Below, piece by piece: positions 40,258-49,443 of a stretch of 64,000 nt of DNA. Below the pieces are notes generated by a model, which made no database searches, was not told the origin of the DNA, and saw only the letters and a program-made list of their open reading frames with translations. Every line of letters begins with the position of its first letter. Positions within the stretch are counted from its first letter, which is position 1. Both the position numbers and the translations under genes were made by a program. Where the stretch lies: NCBI RefSeq assembly GCF_019665765.1, contig NZ_CP081150.1, positions 496,001-560,000 on the forward strand, given 5' to 3'. Source of the stretch: Deefgea tanakiae (GTDB lineage: Bacteria; Pseudomonadota; Gammaproteobacteria; Burkholderiales; Chitinibacteraceae).

Positions 40258-41138
40258 TGAAAGTAAGTATTTTAGTCGCAGCCTATAATGCTGAGGCATT
40301 TATTGTAGAAACGATTCAAAGTGTACTGCAGCAGACCTTCACTGACTGGGAGTTAATCATTGTTGATGATGGCTCTAATGATGCAACTGCAGAAATTGTT
40401 GCACATATGATTAATCAAGATGCTCGAATTAAATTATTTAAACAGAGAAATAGCGGGGCACAAATCGCGAGAAATTTCGCATTTTCAGCTTCTCAAGGGC
40501 AATATATTGTATTTCTTGATGCGGATGATCGTATACTACCTGCTAAATTAGCATTGCAAGTGGAATTGTTGGACAGTAACCCAGATTTTGGTCTTGTGTA
40601 TGGTGATACATGGCACTGTGATTCAAAAATGAATAGACTTAAATTGGAGTCTCAGAAAAATAGATCTACTGGAGTAATGGGTGATGTATTCGAGGAGATT
40701 ATAAAGAATAATATAATGTCTGTGCATTCAGCAATGGTTCGGCGAGTTTGCCTGGAGGACGTTGGTGTGTATGATTCCAATCCACAGCTAATTGCAGACT
40801 GGGATTTATGGGTTCGTATTGCATCTAAGTATTCTTTTTTGTTTAATCCACAGCCTGTAGCAGAATATAGAATTCATGATTTTATGTCGGCTAAAACAGA
40901 TGCAGGGATGAGGCAAATTAAACAAAGATATGGTGTATCAAGTAAAATTAAATTAATGAGTAGATATGCTGCCTTAACTAGGCGTAAAAAAGCAATGCTA
41001 GATTTTAGTGATGGGCGATTTGCAATTAATTTTGGATTTAGAAAAGTGGCGGCAATATCTTATGTTCAAACTATAAAGCTAAATTGTTTTTTTTGGCGTG
41101 CTTATTTTGCTTTGTTTTTTTCCCTATTTGGTAAGTGA
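40257..41138 (+). CDS. GT2-family glycosyltransferase
   Basis: A 293-residue GT-A-fold transferase. It opens KVSILVAAYNAEAFIVETIQ, then IIVDDGSNDAT, and shows the metal-binding DxD as DADD in VFLDADDRILP, and a late ADWDLWVRIA (ED-type) catalytic motif. It adds one sugar to the lipid-linked unit at the cytoplasmic face. The sugar donor is not predictable. Likely donors are those made in this locus. It starts at GTG 40257, overlapping the acetyltransferase stop by one base. A C-terminal hydrophobic patch (about residues 270-290) may anchor it. Confidence 0.9.
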   Translation: MKVSILVAAYNAEAFIVETIQSVLQQTFTDWELIIVDDGSNDATAEIVAHMINQDARIKLFKQRNSGAQIARNFAFSASQGQYIVFLDADDRILPAKLALQVELLDSNPDFGLVYGDTWHCDSKMNRLKLESQKNRSTGVMGDVFEEIIKNNIMSVHSAMVRRVCLEDVGVYDSNPQLIADWDLWVRIASKYSFLFNPQPVAEYRIHDFMSAKTDAGMRQIKQRYGVSSKIKLMSRYAALTRRKKAMLDFSDGRFAINFGFRKVAAISYVQTIKLNCFFWRAYFALFFSLFGK

Positions 41139-41151
41139 TAGACATTAGCTT

Positions 41152-42390
41152 ATGAAGCATACATTGACCATACTTTTTTTCTCCGCGGTGACTATTTTTC
41201 CAAGGTCATTTTTCTTCCTTAAGCTTTTTTTTGCTGGGTTATTTTTTTGTTCTATAATATCTTTTTTTTCTAAAAAAAGTAAATTGAAGTTTAATTATTT
41301 AATCCTGATTTTTTACTTAATTCTAGCTATTTTTAGTGTTGTTTGGTCAATTTTAGGACTGAAAAATGGCGCTTATGTTGGTGGTGTTCTCGATAATTTC
41401 AAGTTGTTTGTCGTTTGGAGTTTTATATTTTTTGTTATTTATACATATATATATAGCGAAATAGATCTTAGCTTTTATCATCGTGTAATTATAATTGCTG
41501 GTGTTGTTATTCCCTTGATTAATTTTGTTGGCATGGCTGATTCGTACTACGCAATTAATTTCATCCCGATTTCTATGATTGAATCGCTTGATATGAGATT
41601 TGGGTTTCATGAGGGATATATACAGGTTGCATCTCATAATATTGGTTCACTCTTTATAATTATTCCTTACTTGATGGCAGTTCTGTCGATGAATGATCGA
41701 GAGAATTCAAATAGAAAGTGGAGTGCTATTGCTTTAATTTTATCACTTGCTCTTGCTGTGTTATCAGGCAGGCGTGCTCTTTGGCTTGTCATTGCAATAA
41801 CACCGTTTGTAATTATATTTTTAGGTATTGTTACAAATAGATTTGTTAAGATAAATAATAAGTTTAAATTTGTATTTTTTATTTCTTTATGTTTATTCGG
41901 GTTAGTTCTTGTTTTGAGCTTGTTCGGGGAATTTTCTGAATCAGGAACGTTAGAGCATATGAAGTCAGCCATCTCTGCTGAAGATGAAAGGTCAATACAA
42001 TATCAATATTTAATTTCTAAATTTATTGACTATCCATTTTTTGGCTCAGGCATCGGTGTAGGTGTTAACTATTTACGCAGTTATGAATCGCCATGGTTGT
42101 ACGAGCTTACGTATGTTGTTATGTTGATGAGTTTAGGTGTTGTTGGTTTTTCATTGTTTTCAATTTTTTTCTTAGTATTTATATTTTTGGCTATAAAATA
42201 TGCATCTTCAGGTGATCTTCACTCTGGCTATGCTTTCTTTTACCTCGTAGGACTTTTGGGTTTGCTTATAGGTACTTACTCGAACCCTTATCTATTATCA
42301 TTTGATTTCTTGATTTATTTAGGAATGCTACCATTGTTTGCGGGGAAGTATACGCAGCTAAATATGTATGCACCAAGGAGGAGGGAATGA
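41152..42390 (+). CDS. wzy: Wzy-like O-antigen/capsule polymerase
   Basis: A 412-residue protein with about 10-12 hydrophobic helices and one larger periplasmic loop around residues 265-315 (SAISAEDERSIQYQYLIS...GSGIGVGVNY), as in Wzy and WaaL proteins. The motif FGSGIGVGVNYLRS resembles the G-x-G segment common in polymerases. It presumably joins repeat units in the periplasm with the Wzz protein controlling length. WaaL cannot be excluded by sequence alone, but its position between glycosyltransferases favours Wzy. It is one of the most AT-rich genes in the window and overlaps the next gene by 4 bases. Confidence 0.82.
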   Translation: MKHTLTILFFSAVTIFPRSFFFLKLFFAGLFFCSIISFFSKKSKLKFNYLILIFYLILAIFSVVWSILGLKNGAYVGGVLDNFKLFVVWSFIFFVIYTYIYSEIDLSFYHRVIIIAGVVIPLINFVGMADSYYAINFIPISMIESLDMRFGFHEGYIQVASHNIGSLFIIIPYLMAVLSMNDRENSNRKWSAIALILSLALAVLSGRRALWLVIAITPFVIIFLGIVTNRFVKINNKFKFVFFISLCLFGLVLVLSLFGEFSESGTLEHMKSAISAEDERSIQYQYLISKFIDYPFFGSGIGVGVNYLRSYESPWLYELTYVVMLMSLGVVGFSLFSIFFLVFIFLAIKYASSGDLHSGYAFFYLVGLLGLLIGTYSNPYLLSFDFLIYLGMLPLFAGKYTQLNMYAPRRRE

Positions 42391-43232
42391 TTGGGTTTAA
42401 AAATATTGCTGCGGTTGTTGTGACTTATAATGGTGATGCTTCTTTAAAAAAAACACTTTTGGCTCTTTTGGAGCAAGTTTCATTTATTATTGTTGTAGAT
42501 AATGGTTCGATTGATAATACTAAAAGTATTGTTCTATCACTTGGTGATTCTAATAAATTTAGACTTATTGAATTAAGTGCTAATATGGGGCTTGGATATG
42601 CACTAAATGCTGGTATTCGGTATGCTTATGCAAGCGGGTACGATTGGGTCTTAACCATGGATCAGGATAGTATAATTTGTGATGGAATGATTGATGCATT
42701 TATTTCATTTATTAAAGAAAATAATGAAGAGGTATGCTTAACTCCGAACTTAATCATTCATGGAGAGTCAATTAATCTTACAAGTGGTGTTGTAGATTTG
42801 GCTATTACTTCAGGGAATCTAGTTTATGTCCCCATTTTAGATCATGTCGGTTGGTTTAATGAGCTTTTATTTATTGATTCTATTGACTTTGATTTCTGTA
42901 TTCGTCTTAAAAATGCAGGGTATCATGTTTCTCGGGTTGGAAATGCTTTATTAAAACATGAGCTTGGTGATAGTCATGAGAATATTTTTATTTTAAATAA
43001 ATATTATACTAAGCATTCGCCTTTGAGGCGATATTATATGCTTAGGAATTCTTTTTATATCTTTGAAATGCACTGTATAAAGAATGTGAGGGTTGCAACT
43101 AAGTTACTAATTGGTAATTTGCTTTCAATGTTTCTTGTGTTGCTGTTTGAAGAGCAAAGAAGAAAAAATTCATTTTACTATGTAAAAGGTTTTTTTCATT
43201 ATCTTTCTAGGCGAAAAGGTAAGTATGAGTAA
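42387..43232 (+). CDS. GT2-family glycosyltransferase, rhamnosyltransferase-like
   Basis: A 281-residue transferase with AVVVTYNGDASLKKTLLAL, IIVVDNGSIDNTK and the metal-binding MDQDSII, a DQD form typical of rhamnosyltransferases of the RfbF/WbbL type. FIDSIDFDFCIRLKNAGYHV is the later acidic motif. Since rmlBDAC supply dTDP-L-rhamnose in this locus, an L-rhamnosyl transfer is a reasonable inference. It starts in a 4-base ATGA overlap with wzy and overlaps the next gene by 8 bases. Confidence 0.88.
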   Translation: MIGFKNIAAVVVTYNGDASLKKTLLALLEQVSFIIVVDNGSIDNTKSIVLSLGDSNKFRLIELSANMGLGYALNAGIRYAYASGYDWVLTMDQDSIICDGMIDAFISFIKENNEEVCLTPNLIIHGESINLTSGVVDLAITSGNLVYVPILDHVGWFNELLFIDSIDFDFCIRLKNAGYHVSRVGNALLKHELGDSHENIFILNKYYTKHSPLRRYYMLRNSFYIFEMHCIKNVRVATKLLIGNLLSMFLVLLFEEQRRKNSFYYVKGFFHYLSRRKGKYE

Positions 43233-44115
43233 TTTGAAATTTAGTGTTGGATTGGTGGTTACAAATTTTAACAATTCTAATTATACCGAAGCATTAATAC
43301 TGTCTTCGTTAAAATGCGAGTGCATAGATAAGGTCAAAATTGTTGTTGTAGATAATGATTCTGAGTACTTGGATCGTGAGAGAATTATTGCATTAAAGGA
43401 AAGTTTTCCTTTTGTCGATTTTATTCTTAATTCGAGTAACTTAGGTTACTTTCCAGGTCTGAATGTAGGGATGCAGCATTTGAAGGTGAAATATCCGGAC
43501 ATTAATTATGTTGTAGTAGGTAATAATGATTTGGAATTTACTCCTGATTTTTTCTCAAAGTTAATGGGGGTTGGAAAAGATGTTTACTGGACGTTGCCCG
43601 TCATCTCTCCTGATATAGTAACTCTTGACGGTGTTCATCAAAATCCACATGTGATTTCTGATGTTAGTGAATTTAGGAAATTAATATGGCAATTTTATTA
43701 TTCAAACTATTATCTTTCATGCGTCATATTAAAAATTGCAAGCTTAACTAAAAAGATCACATCCCGTCGTGACTATCTCAAGCATGAAGAGCCACTTTTA
43801 ATTTCTCAAGGCTATGGTGCGTGTTACATCCTTACACCTGTTTTTTTTGAGTATTTTACCCATTTATGGGCACCAACATTTTTAATGGGTGAAGAGTTTT
43901 TTATTAGATTGCAATTGGAGTCAAAAGGGTTTCATATTTATTATGACCCACGTTTTGTAGTTAAACACCATGATCATGCTACAATAGGTAAACTTCCTAC
44001 GAGAAAATTGTGGGAAATTAGTAAAAAATCTCATGACCTTATGAAAAGATATAGCCCGACCATATTTTTTAAAAAAAAACCAGAGAAGCAATATCGTGGA
44101 GAGGCTGACACTTAA
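43225..44115 (+). CDS. GT2-family glycosyltransferase
   Basis: A 296-residue transferase: VGLVVTNFNNSNYTEALI, then IVVVDNDSEYLDRERI and VVGNNDLEFTPDFF, in which NND replaces the DxD. SQGYGACYILTPVFFEYF and MGEEFFIRLQLESKGF are typical of the rhamnosyltransferase-like GT2 group. Sugar and linkage are unknown. It is the last gene of the first transcription block, followed by about 215 bases without a gene before fnlA. Confidence 0.87.
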   Translation: MSNLKFSVGLVVTNFNNSNYTEALILSSLKCECIDKVKIVVVDNDSEYLDRERIIALKESFPFVDFILNSSNLGYFPGLNVGMQHLKVKYPDINYVVVGNNDLEFTPDFFSKLMGVGKDVYWTLPVISPDIVTLDGVHQNPHVISDVSEFRKLIWQFYYSNYYLSCVILKIASLTKKITSRRDYLKHEEPLLISQGYGACYILTPVFFEYFTHLWAPTFLMGEEFFIRLQLESKGFHIYYDPRFVVKHHDHATIGKLPTRKLWEISKKSHDLMKRYSPTIFFKKKPEKQYRGEADT

Positions 44116-44231
44116 GAGGTGTTGCTCTATCGAACTGTGAATTTTGTCCATTCATCTTTTGATGAGGCTTTTAAATTGGGTATGTCACGAAATGTGTAAG
44201 ATGTTAACTATTGAGTTCTGGATTACTTCTT

Positions 44232-44260
44232 TTGTAGTTTTTTTATAATGCTATTATATA
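44232..44260 (+). promoter_or_regulatory. Possible internal promoter before fnlA
   Basis: TTGTAG, a 17-base spacer and TATATA in an AT-rich gap of about 215 bases, 70 bases before fnlA. AT-richness makes chance matches likely. Confidence 0.35.
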
Positions 44261-44329
44261 AAAATAATTGAATATTTAATTGTTATTTATTTTTAGAATG
44301 GTTGTGCTTTAGGATAATTGGGGTTTGAA

Positions 44330-45364
44330 ATGTTTAATAATAAGGTTTTACTAATAACTGGTGGTACAGGCTCTTTTGGTAATGCTGTTTTACGCCGTTT
44401 TTTAAATTCCGATATTGCTGAAATTCGTATCTTTTCTCGTGATGAAAAGAAGCAAGATGATATGCGCAAGAAATTTAGTCATCCTAAATTAAAGTTTTAT
44501 ATTGGTGATGTACGTGATTATCAATCTGTTTTGAATGCCGTGCGTGGCGTTGATTTTATTTATCATGCTGCAGCTTTAAAGCAAGTGCCGTCTTGTGAGT
44601 TTTATCCGCTTGAAGCTGTAAAAACAAACGTACTAGGCACCGAGAATGTATTAGAGGCTGCGATTGTTTCAGGAGTAAAGAGGGTTGTTTGTTTGAGTAC
44701 TGATAAAGCCGTATATCCAATTAATGCAATGGGTATTTCAAAAGCCATGATGGAAAAAGTGATGGTGGCAAAGTCTCGCAATATTGATGAGAGCAAAACT
44801 GTGATTTGCGGAACCCGTTACGGTAATGTCATGGCATCTCGCGGTTCGGTTATTCCATTATTTATTGATCAAATTCGTGGTGGTACACCAATTACGATTA
44901 CAGATCCAACTATGACTCGTTTCATGATGACTTTAGATGATGCAGTAGAGTTAGTTTTATATGCATTTGAGCATGGTACGAATGGTGATATTTTTGTTCA
45001 AAAAGCACCTGCTGCAACAGTTGAGACTTTAGCGCATGCATTACTCGATATTGTTGGTAAACCAGATCATCAAGTGAATGTAATTGGTACTCGCCATGGT
45101 GAAAAACTTTATGAAGCTTTATTAAGCCGTGAAGAAATGCTTGCAGCAGAAGATTTGGGCGGATATTACCGTGTCCCTCCTGATTTGCGCGATTTGAATT
45201 ATGGAAAATTTGTCGAGCAAGGCGATAGCCGCATTTCTGAAGTGGCAGATTACAATTCTCATAATACACAGCGTCTTGATAAAGATGGTATGAAAGAGTT
45301 GTTGTTCAAGCTTGATTTCATTCGTGCCATTCATGCTGGTGAAAACGTGCAGGCAGAGGATTAA
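44330..45364 (+). CDS. fnlA: UDP-GlcNAc 4,6-dehydratase/5-epimerase (FnlA/CapE/WbjB)
   Basis: A 344-residue SDR protein, the FnlA length. The NAD(P) motif is LLITGGTGSFGNAVLRRFL, and CLSTDKAVYPINAMGISKAMMEK carries the family's Met-x3-Lys variant in place of the usual Tyr-x3-Lys. RYGNVMASRGSVIPLF is also characteristic. It starts UDP-L-FucNAc synthesis from UDP-GlcNAc. ATG 44330 with GGGG upstream is preferred over the TTG at 44318. It heads fnlA-fnlB-fnlC-wbuB, the same order as in E. coli and Pseudomonas FucNAc loci. Base composition is again closer to the genome average from here on. Confidence 0.93.
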   Translation: MFNNKVLLITGGTGSFGNAVLRRFLNSDIAEIRIFSRDEKKQDDMRKKFSHPKLKFYIGDVRDYQSVLNAVRGVDFIYHAAALKQVPSCEFYPLEAVKTNVLGTENVLEAAIVSGVKRVVCLSTDKAVYPINAMGISKAMMEKVMVAKSRNIDESKTVICGTRYGNVMASRGSVIPLFIDQIRGGTPITITDPTMTRFMMTLDDAVELVLYAFEHGTNGDIFVQKAPAATVETLAHALLDIVGKPDHQVNVIGTRHGEKLYEALLSREEMLAAEDLGGYYRVPPDLRDLNYGKFVEQGDSRISEVADYNSHNTQRLDKDGMKELLFKLDFIRAIHAGENVQAED

Positions 45365-45369
45365 AAGGT

Positions 45370-46473
45370 ATGAAAATCTTAATCACTGGCGCCAATGGCT
45401 TTATTGGTAAAAACTTGCAAGTGCATTTGAGAGAAGCAGGTTATCAAGATCTTATCTGTATTGACCGTAACTCAACCTCATCTGATTTATTGGATGGTTT
45501 AAAACATGCTGATTTTATTTATCATTTAGCCGGTGTTAATCGTCCTAAAGATATTGCTGAGTTTCAAACTGGTAATGTTGGTTTAACTGAAAAAATTATT
45601 GCTGAATTAAATGCCATAGGTCGTGCAGTACCCCTTGTATATACGTCGTCGATTCAGGCTGAGTTTGATAACCCCTATGGTGTGAGTAAATCAGTTGCGG
45701 AACGTGCATTGCAAGAGTATCAGCAGAGCTCTGGTGGTCCTGTGTATATTTATCGCTTGCCAAATGTATTTGGCAAGTGGTGCCGTCCTAATTACAACTC
45801 TGCAGTGGCAACGTTTTGTCATAACACCACTCATAATTTGCCTATCACGATTAATGATGCAAACGCACCATTAAAGCTGGTTTATATCGATGATGTTTGT
45901 GCTAGCTTTGTTGCTTTACTCGATTTACAGACTCAAGCTGGCCAAGTCGAGGTAGATACCATATATGATACTACGGTAGGGTTTGTTGCTGAGATCCTTG
46001 CTAAATTTCGTACTAGCAGGGATACCCTTGTCACTGAGTCGGTTGGGACAGGATTGATTCGTGCTTTGTACTCAACTTATGTTAGTTATTTGGCACCAGA
46101 TGATTTTTCATATCAAGTACCTAGCTATGGTGATGCGCGCGGCGTTTTTGTTGAGATGCTAAAAACACCTGATTGTGGGCAATTCTCTTTCTTTACTGCT
46201 CATCCAGGAATTACGCGCGGTGGACATTATCACCATACTAAGACCGAGAAATTTTTGGTGATTAAAGGCGAGGCTAGATTCGGCTTCCGCCATATTTTAA
46301 CTGGCGAGCGAATTGAACTGATTACTAAAGGCACAGAACCTCGAATTGTTGAAACAATTCCAGGCTGGGCGCATGATATTACTAATATTGGGCAGGATGA
46401 AATGGTGGTGATGCTGTGGGCCAATGAGATATTTGACCGTCAGAAACCAGATACTATTTCACATGAGGTTTGA
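45370..46473 (+). CDS. fnlB: UDP-2-acetamido-2,6-dideoxy-hexulose reductase (FnlB/CapF/WbjC)
   Basis: A 367-residue two-domain protein. An N-terminal SDR domain (ILITGANGFIGKNL, with YGVSKSVAERAL as Tyr-Lys motif) is fused to a C-terminal cupin domain from about residue 255 (THPGITRGGHYHHTKTEKF..., with metal-type histidines in GGHYHHTKTE). This fusion is diagnostic of CapF, which epimerises and reduces the FnlA product in the second step to UDP-L-FucNAc. It lies 5 bases after fnlA. Confidence 0.93.
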   Translation: MKILITGANGFIGKNLQVHLREAGYQDLICIDRNSTSSDLLDGLKHADFIYHLAGVNRPKDIAEFQTGNVGLTEKIIAELNAIGRAVPLVYTSSIQAEFDNPYGVSKSVAERALQEYQQSSGGPVYIYRLPNVFGKWCRPNYNSAVATFCHNTTHNLPITINDANAPLKLVYIDDVCASFVALLDLQTQAGQVEVDTIYDTTVGFVAEILAKFRTSRDTLVTESVGTGLIRALYSTYVSYLAPDDFSYQVPSYGDARGVFVEMLKTPDCGQFSFFTAHPGITRGGHYHHTKTEKFLVIKGEARFGFRHILTGERIELITKGTEPRIVETIPGWAHDITNIGQDEMVVMLWANEIFDRQKPDTISHEV

Positions 46474-46477
46474 TTAA

Positions 46478-47608
46478 ATGAAAAAGCTAAAAGTAGCAAC
46501 AGTGGTTGGTACTCGTCCAGAAATTATCCGTTTATCGCGTGTTTTGGCTAAATTGGATCAATATTGCGACCATACCTTGATTCATACTGGGCAAAATTAT
46601 GATTACGAGTTAAATCAAATTTTCTTTGATGATTTAGGTGTGCGCAAACCAGATTTCTTCCTCAATGCTGCTGGAAAAAATGCAGCAGAAACAATTGGGC
46701 AAGTGATTATTGCTGTTGATGGCGCATTAGAGAAAATTAATCCTGATGCAATGTTGGTGCTGGGCGATACCAATAGCTGTTTAGCTGCAATTCCAGCCAA
46801 GCGTCGGAAAATCCCAATTTTCCATATGGAAGCTGGAAATCGCTGTTTTGATCAGCGTGTTCCAGAAGAAACTAATCGAAAAATTGTTGATCACACCGCT
46901 GATATCAATATGACGTACAGCGATATTGCACGCGAATATTTGTTGCGTGAAGGTTTGCCTGCGGATCGTATTATTAAAACCGGCAGTCCAATGTGTGAAG
47001 TGTTGACGCATTATCGCGAAGGCATTGATGCTTCAGATGCATTGAGCCGCCTAGGCTTGACTGCTGGCAATTATTTTGTTGTTAGTGCACACCGTGAAGA
47101 AAATATTGATTCTGATATTAACTTAGCAAAGTTAGCTGAGACTTTAAATGGCGTCGCAGAGAAATATAATGAGCCTGTTATTGTTTCTACTCATCCAAGA
47201 ACTCAGAAACGAATTGATGCCAAAGGTATTCAATTCCACCCTATGGTGCAGTTGCTAAAACCATTGGGGTTTAAAGACTACGTCCGCTTGCAACGCGATG
47301 CACGCGCTGTCTTATCAGATAGCGGAACGATATCGGAAGAGTCTTCCATATTGAATTTCCCCGCAGTGAATATTCGCGAAGCGCACGAACGTCCTGAAGC
47401 AATGGAAGAAGCATCAGTGATGATGACTGGGCTTGATATTGATAGAGTATTACAAGCATTGGAAATCTTGGCTGATCAACCAAGAGCAGATATTCGCTTG
47501 TTAAGACCCGTTGCTGATTATTCAATGCCTAATGTTTCTGATAAGGTTGTTCGAATTATTCATAGTTATACCGACTATGTAAATCGGGTTGTGTGGAAGA
47601 AAAGTTAA
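46478..47608 (+). CDS. fnlC: UDP-N-acetyl sugar C2 epimerase (FnlC/CapG/WbjD)
   Basis: A 376-residue protein of the UDP-GlcNAc 2-epimerase fold: KVATVVGTRPEIIRLSRVLAKL, HTGQNYDYELNQIFFDDL, HMEAGNRCFDQRVPEETNR and the late SDSGTISEESSILNFPAVNIR. In the context of fnlA and fnlB it is the last enzyme, giving UDP-L-FucNAc, not the general WecB. It begins 4 bases after fnlB, and its stop lies just before the WbuB-like start. Confidence 0.93.
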   Translation: MKKLKVATVVGTRPEIIRLSRVLAKLDQYCDHTLIHTGQNYDYELNQIFFDDLGVRKPDFFLNAAGKNAAETIGQVIIAVDGALEKINPDAMLVLGDTNSCLAAIPAKRRKIPIFHMEAGNRCFDQRVPEETNRKIVDHTADINMTYSDIAREYLLREGLPADRIIKTGSPMCEVLTHYREGIDASDALSRLGLTAGNYFVVSAHREENIDSDINLAKLAETLNGVAEKYNEPVIVSTHPRTQKRIDAKGIQFHPMVQLLKPLGFKDYVRLQRDARAVLSDSGTISEESSILNFPAVNIREAHERPEAMEEASVMMTGLDIDRVLQALEILADQPRADIRLLRPVADYSMPNVSDKVVRIIHSYTDYVNRVVWKKS

Positions 47609-47616
47609 GGGCTGCT

Positions 47617-48840
47617 GTGCGAATACTAATAATTACTCAATGGTTTGATCCTGAACCGACTTTTAAAGGCTTGGTATTTGCGCGTGCCCTGCAAGCAAAA
47701 GGGCATGAGGTTGAAGTAATAACCGGTTTTCCAAATTATCCGGGGGGTAAAATTTATCTAGGGTATCGGATTAAATGGCGGCAGGTCGAGATTATTGATG
47801 GTGTTCGCATTAACCGTGTTCCCTTATATCCAAGTCACGATGGCTCTGCATTAAAGCGCGTTTTTAATTATGCAAGTTTTGCAATGAGCTCATGTTTGTA
47901 TGGAATTTTTGGTGTTCGCAAGCCTGATATTGTTTATGTCTATCATCCTCCACTAACTGTTGGCTTGTCGGCATCAATTGTGTCGCTGTTTCGGCGAGTT
48001 CCATTTATTTATGATATTCAGGATTTATGGCCAGATACACTGGCTGCGACAGGAATGGTTAATAATAAGAGGGCTTTATCGATTGTTTCGACCCTTTGTA
48101 GTTTTGTATATAAATCAGCTACAAAGTTAGTCGTTCTTTCACCGGGTTTTAAGCTTAAATTAGTTGAACGTGGTGTTCCAGCTCAGAAAATAGAGGTAAT
48201 TTACAATTGGTGTGATGAGCAGGCTTTGCAGAATATAGTTACATGTGATTCGCATGAACTTGCATCAAATGGACGATTTAATGTGGTTTTCGCAGGAAAT
48301 ATGGGCAAGGCGCAAGGCTTGGATACTGTATTGGATGCAGCAAAGCTAATATCATCGACTGCACCGCAAGTACTGATGGTGATGGTTGGCGGTGGGCTTG
48401 AAGTTGTTCGGCTCAGGAAGCGCGCAGAAGATGAGAAAATTTCCAACATTTTGTTTCTGCCGCAAATGCCAATGAGTCAAATTGGCCGAGTTTTGTCGGC
48501 AGCAGACGTTTTGTTGGTTCACCTGAAAGATGATCCATTATTTTCTATTACGGTCCCTTCTAAAACTCAAGCCTATTTAGCTGTTGGTAAACCAGTTTTG
48601 ATGGCTGTTCGAGGTGATGCGGCTGATTTAGTTCGTGAGGCTCAAGCTGGAATATGTGTTAATTCTCAAGATGTTATGGAACTTGCACAGGCTATTTTAG
48701 ATTTTGCCAATAGTTCAAAGGATGAATTGTCAAAAATGGGATTGAATGGTTCAAATTTTTATCAGAAGAATTTATCCCTAGAAGTAGGTTGTAATAAATT
48801 TATTGATGTTTTTAAAAACGTAATTGAGAAGCGTTCCTAG
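47617..48840 (+). CDS. wbuB: GT4-family glycosyltransferase, WbuB-like (FucNAc transferase)
   Basis: A 407-residue GT-B-fold transferase. The start MRILIITQWFDPEPTFKGLVFA and GHEVEVITGFPNYPGGKIY are the hallmark N terminus of WbuB, followed by YDIQDLWPDTLAATGM and the C-terminal donor site VPSKTQAYLAVGKPVL. WbuB adds L-FucNAc to the lipid-linked first sugar. This fits the fnl genes directly upstream. I choose GTG 47617, which has AAGGG about 6 bases upstream. The frame is open to GTG 47593 inside fnlC. It ends 9 bases before the phosphoglycosyl transferase start. Confidence 0.9.
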   Translation: MRILIITQWFDPEPTFKGLVFARALQAKGHEVEVITGFPNYPGGKIYLGYRIKWRQVEIIDGVRINRVPLYPSHDGSALKRVFNYASFAMSSCLYGIFGVRKPDIVYVYHPPLTVGLSASIVSLFRRVPFIYDIQDLWPDTLAATGMVNNKRALSIVSTLCSFVYKSATKLVVLSPGFKLKLVERGVPAQKIEVIYNWCDEQALQNIVTCDSHELASNGRFNVVFAGNMGKAQGLDTVLDAAKLISSTAPQVLMVMVGGGLEVVRLRKRAEDEKISNILFLPQMPMSQIGRVLSAADVLLVHLKDDPLFSITVPSKTQAYLAVGKPVLMAVRGDAADLVREAQAGICVNSQDVMELAQAILDFANSSKDELSKMGLNGSNFYQKNLSLEVGCNKFIDVFKNVIEKRS

Positions 48841-48849
48841 GGTGTGTTG

Positions 48850-49443
48850 ATGAAGCGTTGCTTTGATTTTCTATGTGCATTGTTTGCTATTATTCTTTTA
48901 TTTCCAGTGATATTATTGATTGCTTTGTTCGTTGCTTTATTACTTGGATGGCCAGTTTTATTTTGTCAAATCCGCCCTGGCTTGTATGGTAAACCTTTTA
49001 AGGTTTTTAAATTTAGAACAATGACTAATGCTCGTGACGATCTTGGTGAACTCTTGCCTGACGCTGATCGTTTAACATCTTTTGGCTTATTTTTGCGAAA
49101 AAGTAGTTTGGATGAGTTGCCGCAATTATTTAATGTTTTGCTTGGAGATTTAAGCTTAGTTGGTCCGCGTCCATTGCTAATGGAGTATGTGCCTTTTTAT
49201 TCGGAAGAGCAGGCTCGCCGTCATAATGTAAGGCCTGGTATTACTGGTTGGGCTCAAGTTAATGGTCGTAATGCGATTTCGTGGGATGATAAGTTTAAAT
49301 TTGATGTTTGGTATGTTGACAATCAGTCAATTTGGCTTGATGTCAAAATTCTTATTCTGACTGTTAAGAAAGTGATTATTCGTGATGGAATTAGTGCGAA
49401 AGGGCATGTCACAATTGAACGATTTACAGGAGGTCAGAAATGA
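48850..49443 (+). CDS. pglC: Monotopic phosphoglycosyl transferase (PglC-like initiating enzyme)
   Basis: A 197-residue membrane protein consisting of one hydrophobic re-entrant segment (residues 8-32) and the bacterial sugar transferase domain: KVFKFRTMTNARDDLG with the catalytic Asp-Glu region RKSSLDELPQLFNVLLGDLSLVGPRP and RPGITGWAQVNGRN. It lacks the extra N-terminal membrane domain of WcaJ/WbaP, so it is the small PglC type. It transfers a phosphosugar, likely diNAcBac-1-P, to undecaprenyl phosphate, the first step of unit assembly. ATG 48850 with AGGG 7 bases upstream is preferred. It overlaps the acetyltransferase by 4 bases (ATGA). Confidence 0.93.
   Translation: MKRCFDFLCALFAIILLFPVILLIALFVALLLGWPVLFCQIRPGLYGKPFKVFKFRTMTNARDDLGELLPDADRLTSFGLFLRKSSLDELPQLFNVLLGDLSLVGPRPLLMEYVPFYSEEQARRHNVRPGITGWAQVNGRNAISWDDKFKFDVWYVDNQSIWLDVKILILTVKKVIIRDGISAKGHVTIERFTGGQK

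Noticed and set aside
44116-44329. Possible gene or terminator in the AT-rich gap before fnlA
   Set aside because: No frame with a start and ribosome-binding site is convincing. Small palindromes such as TCATC-TTTT-GATGA are too short to call a terminator.
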